DNA from: a virus
Length of the DNA: 37,056 nucleotides
Strand: one strand, 5' to 3'
Virus record (IMG/VR): IMGVR_UViG_3300046782_000441
Coordinates: 1-37,056 of that record
The translations under genes and the position numbers were made by a program. Below, piece by piece: positions 21,549-28,178 of this stretch (within the stretch, counting starts at the first letter, position 1; each line of letters opens with the position of its first letter). Below the pieces are notes generated by a model that ran no database searches, was not told the DNA's origin, and saw only the letters and a list, made by a program, of their open reading frames with translations.

Positions 21549-23239
21549 GTAGCGGGAAAGATATGTCTGGTCGCGTACGTATCGTTCCCGCGACATGCTT
21601 CACTCTCGGGCTCAAAGCACAACACGCTCGTATGTGGATGCTCGCGACGTGCCCAGGCGCCGTCGACCACGCGTACCTGGTTACCGGTCAACGCGCGGTA
21701 CTGCCGCAGCCGCCAACGACGGTTGAATCCGTCGCCCTGCGCCTCAATGCGGACACCTGCGAACAGCAGTCGATAAATGCGGTGCTGCTGCTCCCAGGGC
21801 AGTGTGTCGAAGGCGTCAAGCGGCGACTCAAGCAGGATCTGGCACCAGGCAGCAAGCTCTGCGTCTGTATCGGCTGCTACTTTCTCCTCGGCCACCTGGT
21901 CGCGAAGCTCTGCCAACTCCGCCTCGACCTCACCCAGGCGAGCGATCAACGACGCGGGCGGCGTGACCTTACCCCAGAGTTGATCGTTGATCCACTTCGC
22001 GCGGTCCTCGAGAAAGGCAAGCCGCTGGGCCGCCGCGGACGACGCGTGCGCCTGCTGTTGTGCGCGCAGCTCAGTAGCGACCACCTGTGCGTCGTACATG
22101 ACACGCGGCAGTTCATGGCGCAGAAGTTGCGCGGCGACGTTGGGGCTCAATGCCTGCGGGGCTGCACACACAACACTCTTACGCGCAGCGTGTGTGTGGC
22201 CCGAGCGAGCAAGCGTGCCGAGCGCCGAGCACGCATAGGTACGCTCGCCGCGGGCAATCATTGGATGCCCACAACCGTTGCATTCGAGGACACCCGACAG
22301 CGGATGGGGATGTCGAGTCTCGACGGTCCGCACGCTTCCAGGATGGTCGAACTTCAACCGCCAGCGGCGGACCTGAGCCGATGTCCAGTAGGCGAGCTCG
22401 GGTACATGCTGGCGGAAGTCCTTCGGCTGGCCCGTCTGCGGGTCAGTAGCGAAACGGTGCCACACGATAGACCGCTTTTTCAGGCGCGTCCCGAAGGTGA
22501 ACGTACCGGTGTAGATCGTGTTTCGCAGCAGGTAGCGAAGACTTTGAACGCTCCAGTGGGTGGTCGTCCCACCCCGACCTTTGAATGCAGGCCGCGGCGG
22601 GCCGTACGTGTTGAGCCGTCGCGCCATCTGAGACAGCGAATCACTGTCCTCGAAGAGGCGCGTCAACTCAGCAAGCAATTCTTCGTGGTCGGGGTTCTTG
22701 GCAACGCGACGGATGACTCGACGCGCGTCGTCAGGCTTCAGAATTTCGGTCATGTAGCCAATCGGCGGTCGCATGTACACGGGCTCGTGTTCCAGTTTCT
22801 TGAACAGTCCCGACCAGAAGGTATTGCGGATGCTGCGCCAGTCGATGCCAGCCAGCATGCACTGGAACTGAAACTGCAGCAGATCGTCATCGTTACGCAG
22901 GTCGTAGTCGCGGTCCCACGTAGCGAACAGGCCGCCCGCGTCGACAATACGGCGGGCGATATCGCCACCGTCCATGCCGAACTCGTCGCGCGTCAGTCGC
23001 TTGACGTCCAGGGCGCCGATCCCTTGAATGCGGCCCTGGCGCAGGTCCTCGAACATCTGGAGAGCGACGGTGCGCTTGGACAGATGAGCACCCGAGATGC
23101 CCTGCTCGTCATAGACGCGGACCTGATAGCCGCGCCCCTCAAGGCGCTCGACCATGTCGAACTGAGCCTCAGAGCGGAAGTTGCCAATCTGACGCACCGT
23201 CGAATTCCGAATGGTCAGACCGATAGTCGCGCCTGTCAC
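21506..23239 (-). CDS. Large serine recombinase (integrase)
   Basis: About 577 residues from the GTG at 23239. A longer frame to 23359 adds unlike sequence and overlaps the upstream gene. The N-terminal resolvase domain shows RNSTVRQ with candidate nucleophile Ser13, YDEQGISGAHLSKR (43-56) and ALDVKRLTRDE (76-86), the usual catalytic set. A recombinase domain with RPPIGYMTEI follows, then a zinc ribbon (LECNGCGHPM...YACSA, about 320-350), a long coiled coil and a C-terminal region. It would integrate the phage at an att site. No attP could be identified with certainty; sites A and B lie close to its 3' end. Confidence 0.9.
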   Translation of the reverse strand: MTGATIGLTIRNSTVRQIGNFRSEAQFDMVERLEGRGYQVRVYDEQGISGAHLSKRTVALQMFEDLRQGRIQGIGALDVKRLTRDEFGMDGGDIARRIVDAGGLFATWDRDYDLRNDDDLLQFQFQCMLAGIDWRSIRNTFWSGLFKKLEHEPVYMRPPIGYMTEILKPDDARRVIRRVAKNPDHEELLAELTRLFEDSDSLSQMARRLNTYGPPRPAFKGRGGTTTHWSVQSLRYLLRNTIYTGTFTFGTRLKKRSIVWHRFATDPQTGQPKDFRQHVPELAYWTSAQVRRWRLKFDHPGSVRTVETRHPHPLSGVLECNGCGHPMIARGERTYACSALGTLARSGHTHAARKSVVCAAPQALSPNVAAQLLRHELPRVMYDAQVVATELRAQQQAHASSAAAQRLAFLEDRAKWINDQLWGKVTPPASLIARLGEVEAELAELRDQVAEEKVAADTDAELAAWCQILLESPLDAFDTLPWEQQHRIYRLLFAGVRIEAQGDGFNRRWRLRQYRALTGNQVRVVDGAWARREHPHTSVLCFEPESEACRGNDTYATRHIFPATQLRELASALSAAA

Positions 23240-23252
23240 GCGGCGTCTTTCA

Positions 23253-23471
23253 CTAGCACGGGCAGTTGGCCTCGTGCGACGGGTCGCGCCACTGGCGACA
23301 CTTCGGGCATTCGACCATCGCGACATTCGAAAGGCGGTCGCCTGTTTGCTCAGCCGCACTGGCCAACCGTTCAGACTCGCGGATCAGCCAATCCCAGACG
23401 CCATGCCACAACTCGCGCCTCGTCGCCATGTCATCAATCGGGACCAGTCGATCGTCGGGTAAAATTGTCAT
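23253..23471 (-). CDS. Small protein with C-terminal zinc knuckle
   Basis: 72 residues from the ATG at 23471, with AAAGGAACG upstream. A helical middle (RRELWHGVWDWLIRESERLA) is followed by a zinc-type end ECPKCRQW...NCPC. It lies between the XRE repressor and the recombinase and ends 14 bases before the GTG of the latter. It is probably co-transcribed with them. A regulator or directionality factor for the recombinase is conceivable but unsupported beyond position. Confidence 0.6.
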   Translation of the reverse strand: MTILPDDRLVPIDDMATRRELWHGVWDWLIRESERLASAAEQTGDRLSNVAMVECPKCRQWRDPSHEANCPC

Positions 23472-23509
23472 TGCAGGTCGTTCCTTTCCAACCGGTTGAT
23501 CTGCTCTTG

Positions 23510-23546
23510 GCCCCTCGCCGCCCATACGGCGCGGGGCTTCTTTTTT
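23510..23546 (+). terminator. Intrinsic terminator facing rightward
   Basis: Stem arms 23510-23520 (GCCCCTCGCCG) and 23527-23537 (CGGCGCGGGGC) pair with one mismatch around a 6-base loop, and TTCTTTTTT follows. It is a textbook terminator on the plus strand, although no plus-strand gene ends here. It would stop antisense transcription through the recombinase gene from reaching the repressor. Confidence 0.75.
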
Positions 23547-23772
23547 ACTCGTCCTCGGCAGGACGCATCAGGTCCGCGGGCTTGACGCCGAGCGCGGTGG
23601 CCAGCTTGCGGATCGTGCTGGTGTACGGGTCCTGGATGCCAGCCTCGATGCGCGACAGACTCGCAGGCGTCAGGCCAGCCTTCTGTGCGAGCTCGCGCTG
23701 GTTCAGGGCCTGGCGTTCGCGTATCGCCCGCAGGCGTGGCAACTTCACCACATCGGTATCGTACTCGGTCAT
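23545..23772 (-). CDS. XRE/Cro-CI family repressor
   Basis: 75 residues from the ATG at 23772. LRAIRERQALNQRELAQKAG then LTPASLSRIEAGIQDPYTST is a classic HTH_3 domain, and IRKLATALGVKPADL completes the five-helix fold. Such proteins are the standard lysogeny repressors of temperate phages. A TATAGT at 23785-23780 ends 7 bases before the ATG, so the mRNA is probably leaderless. It diverges from the plus accessory operon and lies upstream of the recombinase, a normal lysogeny-control layout. No protease or dimerisation domain is present, so it is a minimal repressor or antirepressor-controlled type. Confidence 0.88.
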   Translation of the reverse strand: MTEYDTDVVKLPRLRAIRERQALNQRELAQKAGLTPASLSRIEAGIQDPYTSTIRKLATALGVKPADLMRPAEDE

Positions 23773-23779
23773 TGACGAG

Positions 23780-23785
23780 ACTATA
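23780..23785 (-). promoter_or_regulatory. -10 of the repressor promoter (leaderless)
   Basis: TATAGT on the minus strand ends 7 bases before the ATG at 23772, the spacing expected when transcription starts at the A of the start codon. No clear -35 is seen. Confidence 0.5.
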
Positions 23786-23792
23786 TCAACTC

Positions 23793-23821
23793 TTGCGTTC
23801 CTATGCATGACGTGATATGGT
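23793..23821 (+). promoter_or_regulatory. Rightward promoter of the accessory operon
   Basis: TTGCGT (23793-23798), a 17-base spacer and TATGGT (23816-23821) fit a sigma-70-type promoter, with the first ATG at 23836. It begins only 7 bases from the -10 of the divergent repressor promoter, so the two promoters are nearly back to back. Confidence 0.6.
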
Positions 23822-23835
23822 CTGGATACGAAGTC

Positions 23836-24078
23836 ATGAACATCACGCTCTCAACAGACAACCCCCGCAGCCTGAAGGCGCTGCAGCTCACCGCGAGCGC
23901 CGCTGACTGGCTCGCCCTCCCCGGTGGTGGATACGGCATCCCGAGCGAACGCAATGACGGCGCCTTCTACGCCGCCGACTGCTCCTCGTGCTCGTGCCCC
24001 GACTTCCAGTACCGCCGCGAGGCGTGCAAGCACCAGCTCGCCGTACGTCTCTACGCCGTGCTCCAGGCCGCCGCGTGA
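23836..24078 (+). CDS. Short SWIM zinc-finger protein
   Basis: 80 residues from the ATG at 23836. The core CSCPDFQYRREACKHQLA matches the SWIM motif CxCx(n)CxH. SWIM domains bind DNA or proteins and often occur in phage and plasmid accessory proteins. It is the first gene after the rightward promoter, with a very short leader and no obvious ribosome site. Its stop overlaps the next ATG (TGATG). A regulatory or recombination-linked role is plausible. Confidence 0.72.
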   Translation: MNITLSTDNPRSLKALQLTASAADWLALPGGGYGIPSERNDGAFYAADCSSCSCPDFQYRREACKHQLAVRLYAVLQAAA

Positions 24079-24230
24079 TGCCAATACGGCACATTGTCGT
24101 CACGGTCGCACTCGACCCACAGTCGGGCATGACCGTCGACGACTGGGACATGATCGAGCAGTGGCTGATCGATCACTTCTACGCCCGCTTCAACCTGCGG
24201 GTGCTCGCGGTCAATACCGATGTCGAGTAA
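24078..24230 (+). CDS. Small alpha-beta protein of unknown function
   Basis: 50 residues (MPIRHIVVTVALDPQSGMTV and onward), with alternating beta strand, acidic helix (DDWDMIEQWLIDHF) and beta strand. Start and stop overlap both neighbours. No family is recognised. Confidence 0.55.
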   Translation: MPIRHIVVTVALDPQSGMTVDDWDMIEQWLIDHFYARFNLRVLAVNTDVE

Positions 24231-24600
24231 CGGTTACACGGGCACCACGGTCGAGGGCGTCGTCGAAGCCACCAACGAGCGCGGCCTCAAGCTGGACGGC
24301 GGCTCGGGCTGGCTCAACGTCAGCAAATTCCGACCGCTTGAGCTGCCGCCCGTCGGCACCGCGGTCCGCGTCGCCGTCGATGCAAAGGGATTTCTGACAT
24401 CCGTCCAGGTCCTCGACTCGCCCACAACTCCCGCAGTTCTGAGTCGCAACGAAACGATTACCCGGCTCGCCGTGCTCAAAGCCGCGGCCAATTTCCTCGG
24501 CCTTTTGTCGCAGACACGCGAAGAGGTCAAATCTGAGCACGTCCTGGTGCTCGCCGATAAGTGGATCGCCTGGGTCGACCAGGCCAAGGAAGCCTCCTGA
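24220..24600 (+). CDS. Unknown protein, possible OB-like N-terminal domain
   Basis: 126 residues. The first 70 (TTVEGVVEATNERGLKLDGG then SGWLNVSKFRPLELP) look like a five-stranded small barrel. The rest is helical with LAVLKAAANFLGLLSQTRE. The barrel with a Trp and aromatic strand resembles OB-type single-strand binders, but no diagnostic motif is seen. Its ATG overlaps the previous gene by 11 nt and it ends 2 bases before the next ATG. Confidence 0.5.
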   Translation: MSSNGYTGTTVEGVVEATNERGLKLDGGSGWLNVSKFRPLELPPVGTAVRVAVDAKGFLTSVQVLDSPTTPAVLSRNETITRLAVLKAAANFLGLLSQTREEVKSEHVLVLADKWIAWVDQAKEAS

Positions 24601-24602
24601 TC

Positions 24603-24884
24603 ATGACCACGTTTCTCCGTCTCGAGCTCAGCAATCGCGAGGGTGACATCACGCTCGTCAACATTGAGCACGTCGTCCGCATCCACCCGACCTGGCCGAA
24701 GGGTTGCACGCTGGTGCTCAGCGACGACACCAGCGTCCACGTCCGCGCCAGCCTGGAACAACTCCAAGGACGTCTGCTCTGCACCGGCGGCCGCGCCCAC
24801 GTCTACACCGTCGAGCACACGTACGCGCTGGACCACCAGGTCGACGAGGCGTACGAGGCCATGCGCGCGGACCTCCTGCCATGA
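24603..24884 (+). CDS. Unknown small beta-rich protein
   Basis: 93 residues from the ATG at 24603. Beta strands dominate (FLRLELSNREGDITLVNIEH, then GCTLVLSDDTSVHV) with a C-terminal acidic helix. It overlaps the next ATG as ATGA. No family is recognised. Confidence 0.5.
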   Translation: MTTFLRLELSNREGDITLVNIEHVVRIHPTWPKGCTLVLSDDTSVHVRASLEQLQGRLLCTGGRAHVYTVEHTYALDHQVDEAYEAMRADLLP

Positions 24885-25333
24885 CGCAGGTGGGAACCCG
24901 CCCCTACGGCGGCACGGGACTCTCGCTCGAGGACCTCGACGCCATGCCGCGGCACGATCGCGAAGCCATTCTCGCGGGCACGATCCACCACCTGCGCGAG
25001 CAACTCGGCGAGCTCCGCACCCAACTCGCCGAGTCCGAAGGCATGCTCCGCCAGGCCATGCTCGAGCGCGGCGCCACCGTCGCCGACGCCGGCACCTGGA
25101 CCGTGAAGCTCGCCACGAAGCGCTCCTACGTCTACGACGAGGAAACATTGGCTGGGCTCCAGGCGTTCGTCGACCCCGACGTCTACGACGAGGCCGTGCG
25201 CAGGGTCGTCACCCTCAAGGTGTCGAAGCTGAAACTGAACCAGCTCGTCAAGCGCGGCGGAGAAATCGCAGCCATCATCGACGCCGCAACGACCGAGGTT
25301 GTGGACGGCTATACGCTCGAGGTCACACGCTAA
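24881..25333 (+). CDS. Unknown helical protein with C-terminal alpha-beta domain
   Basis: 150 residues from the ATG at 24881. The first 65 residues are a helical coil (DREAILAGTIHHLREQLGEL then RTQLAESEGMLRQAML). The second half (WTVKLATKRSYVYDEETLAG, then DEAVRRVVTLKVSKLKLNQL) has the look of phage nuclease-inhibitor or recombination-accessory proteins but matches nothing I can name. It overlaps both neighbours by 1-4 nt. Confidence 0.5.
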   Translation: MTQVGTRPYGGTGLSLEDLDAMPRHDREAILAGTIHHLREQLGELRTQLAESEGMLRQAMLERGATVADAGTWTVKLATKRSYVYDEETLAGLQAFVDPDVYDEAVRRVVTLKVSKLKLNQLVKRGGEIAAIIDAATTEVVDGYTLEVTR

Positions 25334-25719
25334 TGGGGCATATGTCTAGCAAAAAAGAGGGCGCCCCTGGCTGGCTCAATGAGCTTCGCGGCGACTACGA
25401 GCGCGAGATGGATCGTGCCAACGCCGCCAATGCCGAACTGACCCGCGAGCGCGACGAACTGCGCGAGCAATTCAACCAATACGTTCGCGGGGCTGAGACA
25501 GAGGCGAACGAACTGCGCGCGGATCTTCAGGGCTTGATGGACGAGAGCGCGGCCAGCACGGAAGCAATGGATCGAGCACGGGCCGAGATAGACAGCCTGC
25601 GTGCCTACAACGAGATGCTGCTCAAGGTCGAACGAGAGCATGTGGCCGAAATCGAGCGGTTGACTCAGCTACTCAAGGATCACGACATTGAAGACGTGCA
25701 GCCGCTGCCACGAAGCTAA
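25333..25719 (+). CDS. Coiled-coil protein
   Basis: 128 residues from the ATG at 25333 (sharing a base with the preceding stop). Almost wholly a charged coiled coil with heptads from residue 20 to 115 (ELTRERDELREQFNQYVRGA, MDRARAEIDSLRAYNEMLLK). No other motif. It overlaps the HNH gene by 32 nt. Confidence 0.55.
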   Translation: MGHMSSKKEGAPGWLNELRGDYEREMDRANAANAELTRERDELREQFNQYVRGAETEANELRADLQGLMDESAASTEAMDRARAEIDSLRAYNEMLLKVEREHVAEIERLTQLLKDHDIEDVQPLPRS

Positions 25720-26143
25720 ACCCGCTGCCGAGTTCTATCGCGACCGCCGCGCTAGTGATGGCCTGAACGGCCATTGCAAGGCTTGCCACTTGGTCAAGAC
25801 CAATGCGTACAAGCAAGCAGATCCAGCACGGCACAAGGCTCAGGATGACTCTTGGCGAGAAAAGAACATCCCGCGTGTCAGAGAGGCGCAGGCGCGCTAT
25901 CTACAGACACATCCAGACTTCAAGCCCGAGCACACTCGCGATTGGCGAAACAGGCACCCGGATCGAACGCGAGCACACAACCTTTTGAACCGCGCAATAC
26001 GGGATGGAAGGCTAGTACGCCCCGGTGATTGTCAGGAGTGCGGATCAGGAGTGCGGATCGAAGCTCATCACGATGACTACTCAAAACCCTTGGAGGTGCG
26101 ATGGCTGTGCAGGAAGTGCCACGCGAAACTCGGCCCACACTAG
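25688..26143 (+). CDS. HNH endonuclease with N-terminal zinc motif
   Basis: 151 residues from a TTG at 25688. CSRCHEAK and GHCKACHLVK (Cys4, 7, 30, 33) form a first zinc site often seen in phage HNH enzymes. The C-terminal nuclease carries CQECG (115-119), AHHDDYSKP (His127, His128 and Asp129) and CRKCHAKLG. It cuts DNA, either as a free-standing homing-type nuclease or in host DNA attack. The TTG start lies inside the end of the coiled-coil gene and keeps the usual start MKTCSRC of the family. Confidence 0.8.
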   Translation: MKTCSRCHEAKPAAEFYRDRRASDGLNGHCKACHLVKTNAYKQADPARHKAQDDSWREKNIPRVREAQARYLQTHPDFKPEHTRDWRNRHPDRTRAHNLLNRAIRDGRLVRPGDCQECGSGVRIEAHHDDYSKPLEVRWLCRKCHAKLGPH

Positions 26144-26508
26144 AAGACGAGCACGAACACTGCCCTTGTGTCGAGCGGCTGACGGTCGCAGCGCATCGCT
26201 TCGAAGAAGAGGCTCGTCAGGCTACGTTCGAAGTCGAGCGGCTCCAACGCGAGAATGGCGCCCTGGCGCGTGTGTATGCGCTGGCCGAGGAAGCACTGCG
26301 CGGACGTACCGCCCGAATGCATGACGCCGAATCCCAGGTCACCACGCTGGAGTGGCAACTGAGCGAGGCGAACAAAGAGATCGAGCGGCTCCATGCGCCA
26401 CCGCACGGTCCGACTGCCTACAGCGACACTGGCCAGTATGACGACGGCGGCAAGTGGGCCGACCTTCAGTCCGATACCGAAGCGATCGACGGCGACCAGG
26501 TGCTTTGA
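26101..26508 (+). CDS. Second coiled-coil protein
   Basis: 135 residues. A short Cys/His part (DEHEHCPCVERLTVAAH) precedes a long coiled coil (QATFEVERLQRENGALARVY, then ESQVTTLEWQLSEANKEIER). It overlaps the HNH gene by 43 nt and may have been shaped by its insertion. Function is unknown. Confidence 0.55.
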   Translation: MAVQEVPRETRPTLEDEHEHCPCVERLTVAAHRFEEEARQATFEVERLQRENGALARVYALAEEALRGRTARMHDAESQVTTLEWQLSEANKEIERLHAPPHGPTAYSDTGQYDDGGKWADLQSDTEAIDGDQVL

Positions 26509-26510
26509 AA

Positions 26511-26533
26511 GACCTAATTGTTGTTGTTAGAGA
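26511..26533 (+). repeat. Gene-junction motif, copy 1
   Basis: GACCTAA followed by a spacer and GTTAGAGA, right after the stop at 26508 and before the ATG at 26543. CTAA and TTAG are complementary, a small dyad. Related copies lie at 26996-27012, 27358-27364, 27577-27595 and 28096-28114, each just after a stop codon. Confidence 0.6.
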
Positions 26534-26542
26534 TGACCAAAC

Positions 26543-26995
26543 ATGATTGACGGACACTGGCTCGCCGTGAAGCGCACCGACCCGCGGGCGTACGCGCTGT
26601 ATCGGCGCCATTACTCCGCGGAGAAGGGCGCCCGCTGGCGGCGACCTGGCAATACCAACGTCACCTCAGCTGGTGAGACGATGGTGCTGCCGAGCCAGTG
26701 CTGCCGCGCCCTGTTCGTCTGGCTCAGATGCGACCCCACCATGCGCCTCGACCACCAGACCGGCGTCAACTGCGCAGTGTTTCGGAATGAGGGAGCCGGC
26801 CTGTCGAGTGACATGATCCGCGAAGCCGACGAGCTCGCGTTTCAGCGGTGGCCCGGTGAGCGCCACTTCACCTACGTGAATGACTCGAAGATCCGTTCCA
26901 GCAACCCTGGCTTTTGCTTTCTCAAGGCGGGGTGGAAACGGATCGGACGGAACGCGGACGGGCGCCTGACATTGCTGGCGCTTGATGTTTGGTAG
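26543..26995 (+). CDS. Mom/GNAT-like putative modification protein, copy 1
   Basis: 150 residues. Phrases such as WLAVKRTDPRAYALYRRHYS, AVFRNEGAGLSSDMIREADE, RWPGERHFTYVNDSKIRSSN and GFCFLKAGWKRIGR belong to a phage-specific family. I relate it to Mu Mom-type GNAT proteins, which modify adenine in DNA; this link is an inference from pattern and should be tested. The first ~128 residues are nearly identical to the copy at 27644-28096 (about nine of ten residues), but the last 20 differ. The leader has the junction motif and GACCAAAC instead of a ribosome site. Confidence 0.65.
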   Translation: MIDGHWLAVKRTDPRAYALYRRHYSAEKGARWRRPGNTNVTSAGETMVLPSQCCRALFVWLRCDPTMRLDHQTGVNCAVFRNEGAGLSSDMIREADELAFQRWPGERHFTYVNDSKIRSSNPGFCFLKAGWKRIGRNADGRLTLLALDVW

Positions 26996-27012
26996 AGGCT
27001 AGTTGTTAGAGG
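26996..27012 (+). repeat. Gene-junction motif, copy 2
   Basis: AGGCTAG then TTGTTAGAG, directly after the TAG stop of the first Mom-like gene. It is followed by GGACCAAAATG, nearly the same start context as at 26533-26545. Confidence 0.55.
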
Positions 27013-27019
27013 GACCAAA

Positions 27020-27355
27020 ATGACCGGCACAGATACCCAACTGCGAGTAATCCCCTGGCAAGTCGATGCCACCCACTTCAGCGTGATGATCATCTTGCAA
27101 GACGGGAACATCGAGCGTATGCGCGCCTATGACCCCGTCGAGGTGCCCCTCTCGATGCTCCCGTCAAACTACGCGGGCCTCAGGCTGAAAGACGTGACGG
27201 TGACGTATGCCACGGATGAAGACATCAAGGAGATGGAGCGACTCGCCCAACAAGGCGAGATCGGCGACGCCCTTCGCTACCTCACGCGCGGGTTCCGATT
27301 CCGGCCTGACCGTGGCGACCATGACGAGCCGCCGTCTCGCCTAAAACACGCTTGA
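27020..27355 (+). CDS. Unknown small protein between the two Mom-like copies
   Basis: 111 residues from the ATG at 27020 (TQLRVIPWQVDATHFSVMII and onward). Two beta-strand regions and a C-terminal helix (EDIKEMERLAQQGEIGDALR). No family is recognised. It is preceded and followed by junction motifs, like the Mom-like genes. Confidence 0.5.
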   Translation: MTGTDTQLRVIPWQVDATHFSVMIILQDGNIERMRAYDPVEVPLSMLPSNYAGLRLKDVTVTYATDEDIKEMERLAQQGEIGDALRYLTRGFRFRPDRGDHDEPPSRLKHA

Positions 27356-27357
27356 GT

Positions 27358-27364
27358 GACCTAA
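27358..27364 (+). repeat. Gene-junction motif, short copy 3
   Basis: GACCTAA only, 3 nt after the stop at 27355 and 3 nt before the next ATG at 27368. It lacks the TTAGAG half, so it is a partial copy. Confidence 0.35.
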
Positions 27365-27367
27365 AAG

Positions 27368-27574
27368 ATGGTTAGCAATATCAAGCTCGATCCTGAAGAC
27401 GAGCGAGCCGTACTTGAGTATCTCGAACAACTTGCCAAGGTGATGCGAGGCGAGTCGCGCGAATGCCTGGTGTGCAAGGCACCGGTTGAGTCCTACCGCG
27501 AGGTCCGACCTTGCGTCTACGCCGAGCCGTGCGGCCACCGGCAGTGGCAAGGGCGCAAGCCGAAAAGCGCTTGA
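27368..27574 (+). CDS. Small zinc-binding protein
   Basis: 68 residues. An acidic helix (LDPEDERAVLEYLEQLAKVM) precedes a C-terminal four-Cys cluster (CLVCKAPVESYREVRPCVYA then EPCGHRQW) likely to bind zinc. It is separated from the preceding gene by 12 nt containing the short GACCTAA motif. Function is unknown. Confidence 0.55.
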   Translation: MVSNIKLDPEDERAVLEYLEQLAKVMRGESRECLVCKAPVESYREVRPCVYAEPCGHRQWQGRKPKSA

Positions 27575-27576
27575 CA

Positions 27577-27595
27577 GACCTAAGTGCCGTTAGAG
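27577..27595 (+). repeat. Gene-junction motif, copy 4
   Basis: GACCTAAGTGCCGTTAGAG starts 2 bases after the TGA at 27572-27574. CTAA and TTAG arms are separated by 6 bases. About 50 bases of AT-richer leader follow before the second Mom-like gene. Confidence 0.6.
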
Positions 27596-27643
27596 CCGGC
27601 AACCCACTAGCTGCGCGTGATGCGTGTGTGATTAAATTTTGGA

Positions 27644-28096
27644 GTGCTGATCGATGGCGTCTGGCTCGCGGTGAAGCGCACCGATCCGCGCGCGTATGCC
27701 CTTTATCGACGCCACTACTCTGCCGAGAAAGGCGCGCGATGGAGACGACCAGGCAACACCAATGTGGCGGCAGCTGGTGAGACAATGGTGTTGCTCAGCC
27801 AGTGCTGCAAGGCGCTCTTCGTCTGGCTCAAGTGCGACCCTACTATGCGCCTGGACGGGCAGATCGGCGTCAACTGCACGGTCTTTCGCAATGAGGGTGC
27901 TGGTCTATCCAGCGACCTGATACGCGAGGCCGACGAGCTCGCCTTTCAACGATGGCCGGGCGAGCGGCACTTCACCTACGTGGACGACACAAAGATCCGC
28001 TCCAGCAATCCTGGTTTCTGCTTTCTCAAAGCCGGCTGGACAAAGTGCGGCCGCAGCAAGGCACGCAACCTCAGCATCCTTGAACGGTCTTGGTAG
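27644..28096 (+). CDS. Mom/GNAT-like putative modification protein, copy 2
   Basis: 150 residues from a GTG at 27644. The codon aligned with the ATG of copy 1 is CTG here, so the start has shifted one codon upstream or a CTG is used. GGAG lies at the start itself. The protein is nearly identical to copy 1 for ~128 residues, with many silent DNA changes. It ends with the more typical CGRSKARNLSILERSW. Conserved protein with diverged codons suggests both copies have been kept under selection rather than newly duplicated. Function as for copy 1. Confidence 0.65.
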   Translation: MLIDGVWLAVKRTDPRAYALYRRHYSAEKGARWRRPGNTNVAAAGETMVLLSQCCKALFVWLKCDPTMRLDGQIGVNCTVFRNEGAGLSSDLIREADELAFQRWPGERHFTYVDDTKIRSSNPGFCFLKAGWTKCGRSKARNLSILERSW

Positions 28097-28114
28097 ATCT
28101 AACTGCCCTTAGCG
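28096..28114 (+). repeat. Gene-junction motif, copy 5
   Basis: GATCTAACTGCCCTTAGCG begins in the stop codon of the second Mom-like gene. CTAA and TTAG arms are again present. It lies in the 82-nt gap between converging genes (28096 and 28179), where no T-run terminator was found. Confidence 0.5.
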
Positions 28115-28178
28115 CGCACTAGACTGGCGGCGAGGAGTTGGACCACCTGGCAGGAGCGGCGCCGTGCGCAGCGAAACG

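Noticed and set aside
21545-23815. 756-codon open frame on the plus strand
   Set aside because: It lies antisense to the serine recombinase, which has clear catalytic and zinc motifs. The plus frame gives basic, low-complexity sequence typical of a GC-rich shadow frame.
28097-28178. Bidirectional terminator between converging operons
   Set aside because: Some inverted pairs are visible (GCGCAC...GTGCGC), but there is no T-run on either strand and the loop would be long.
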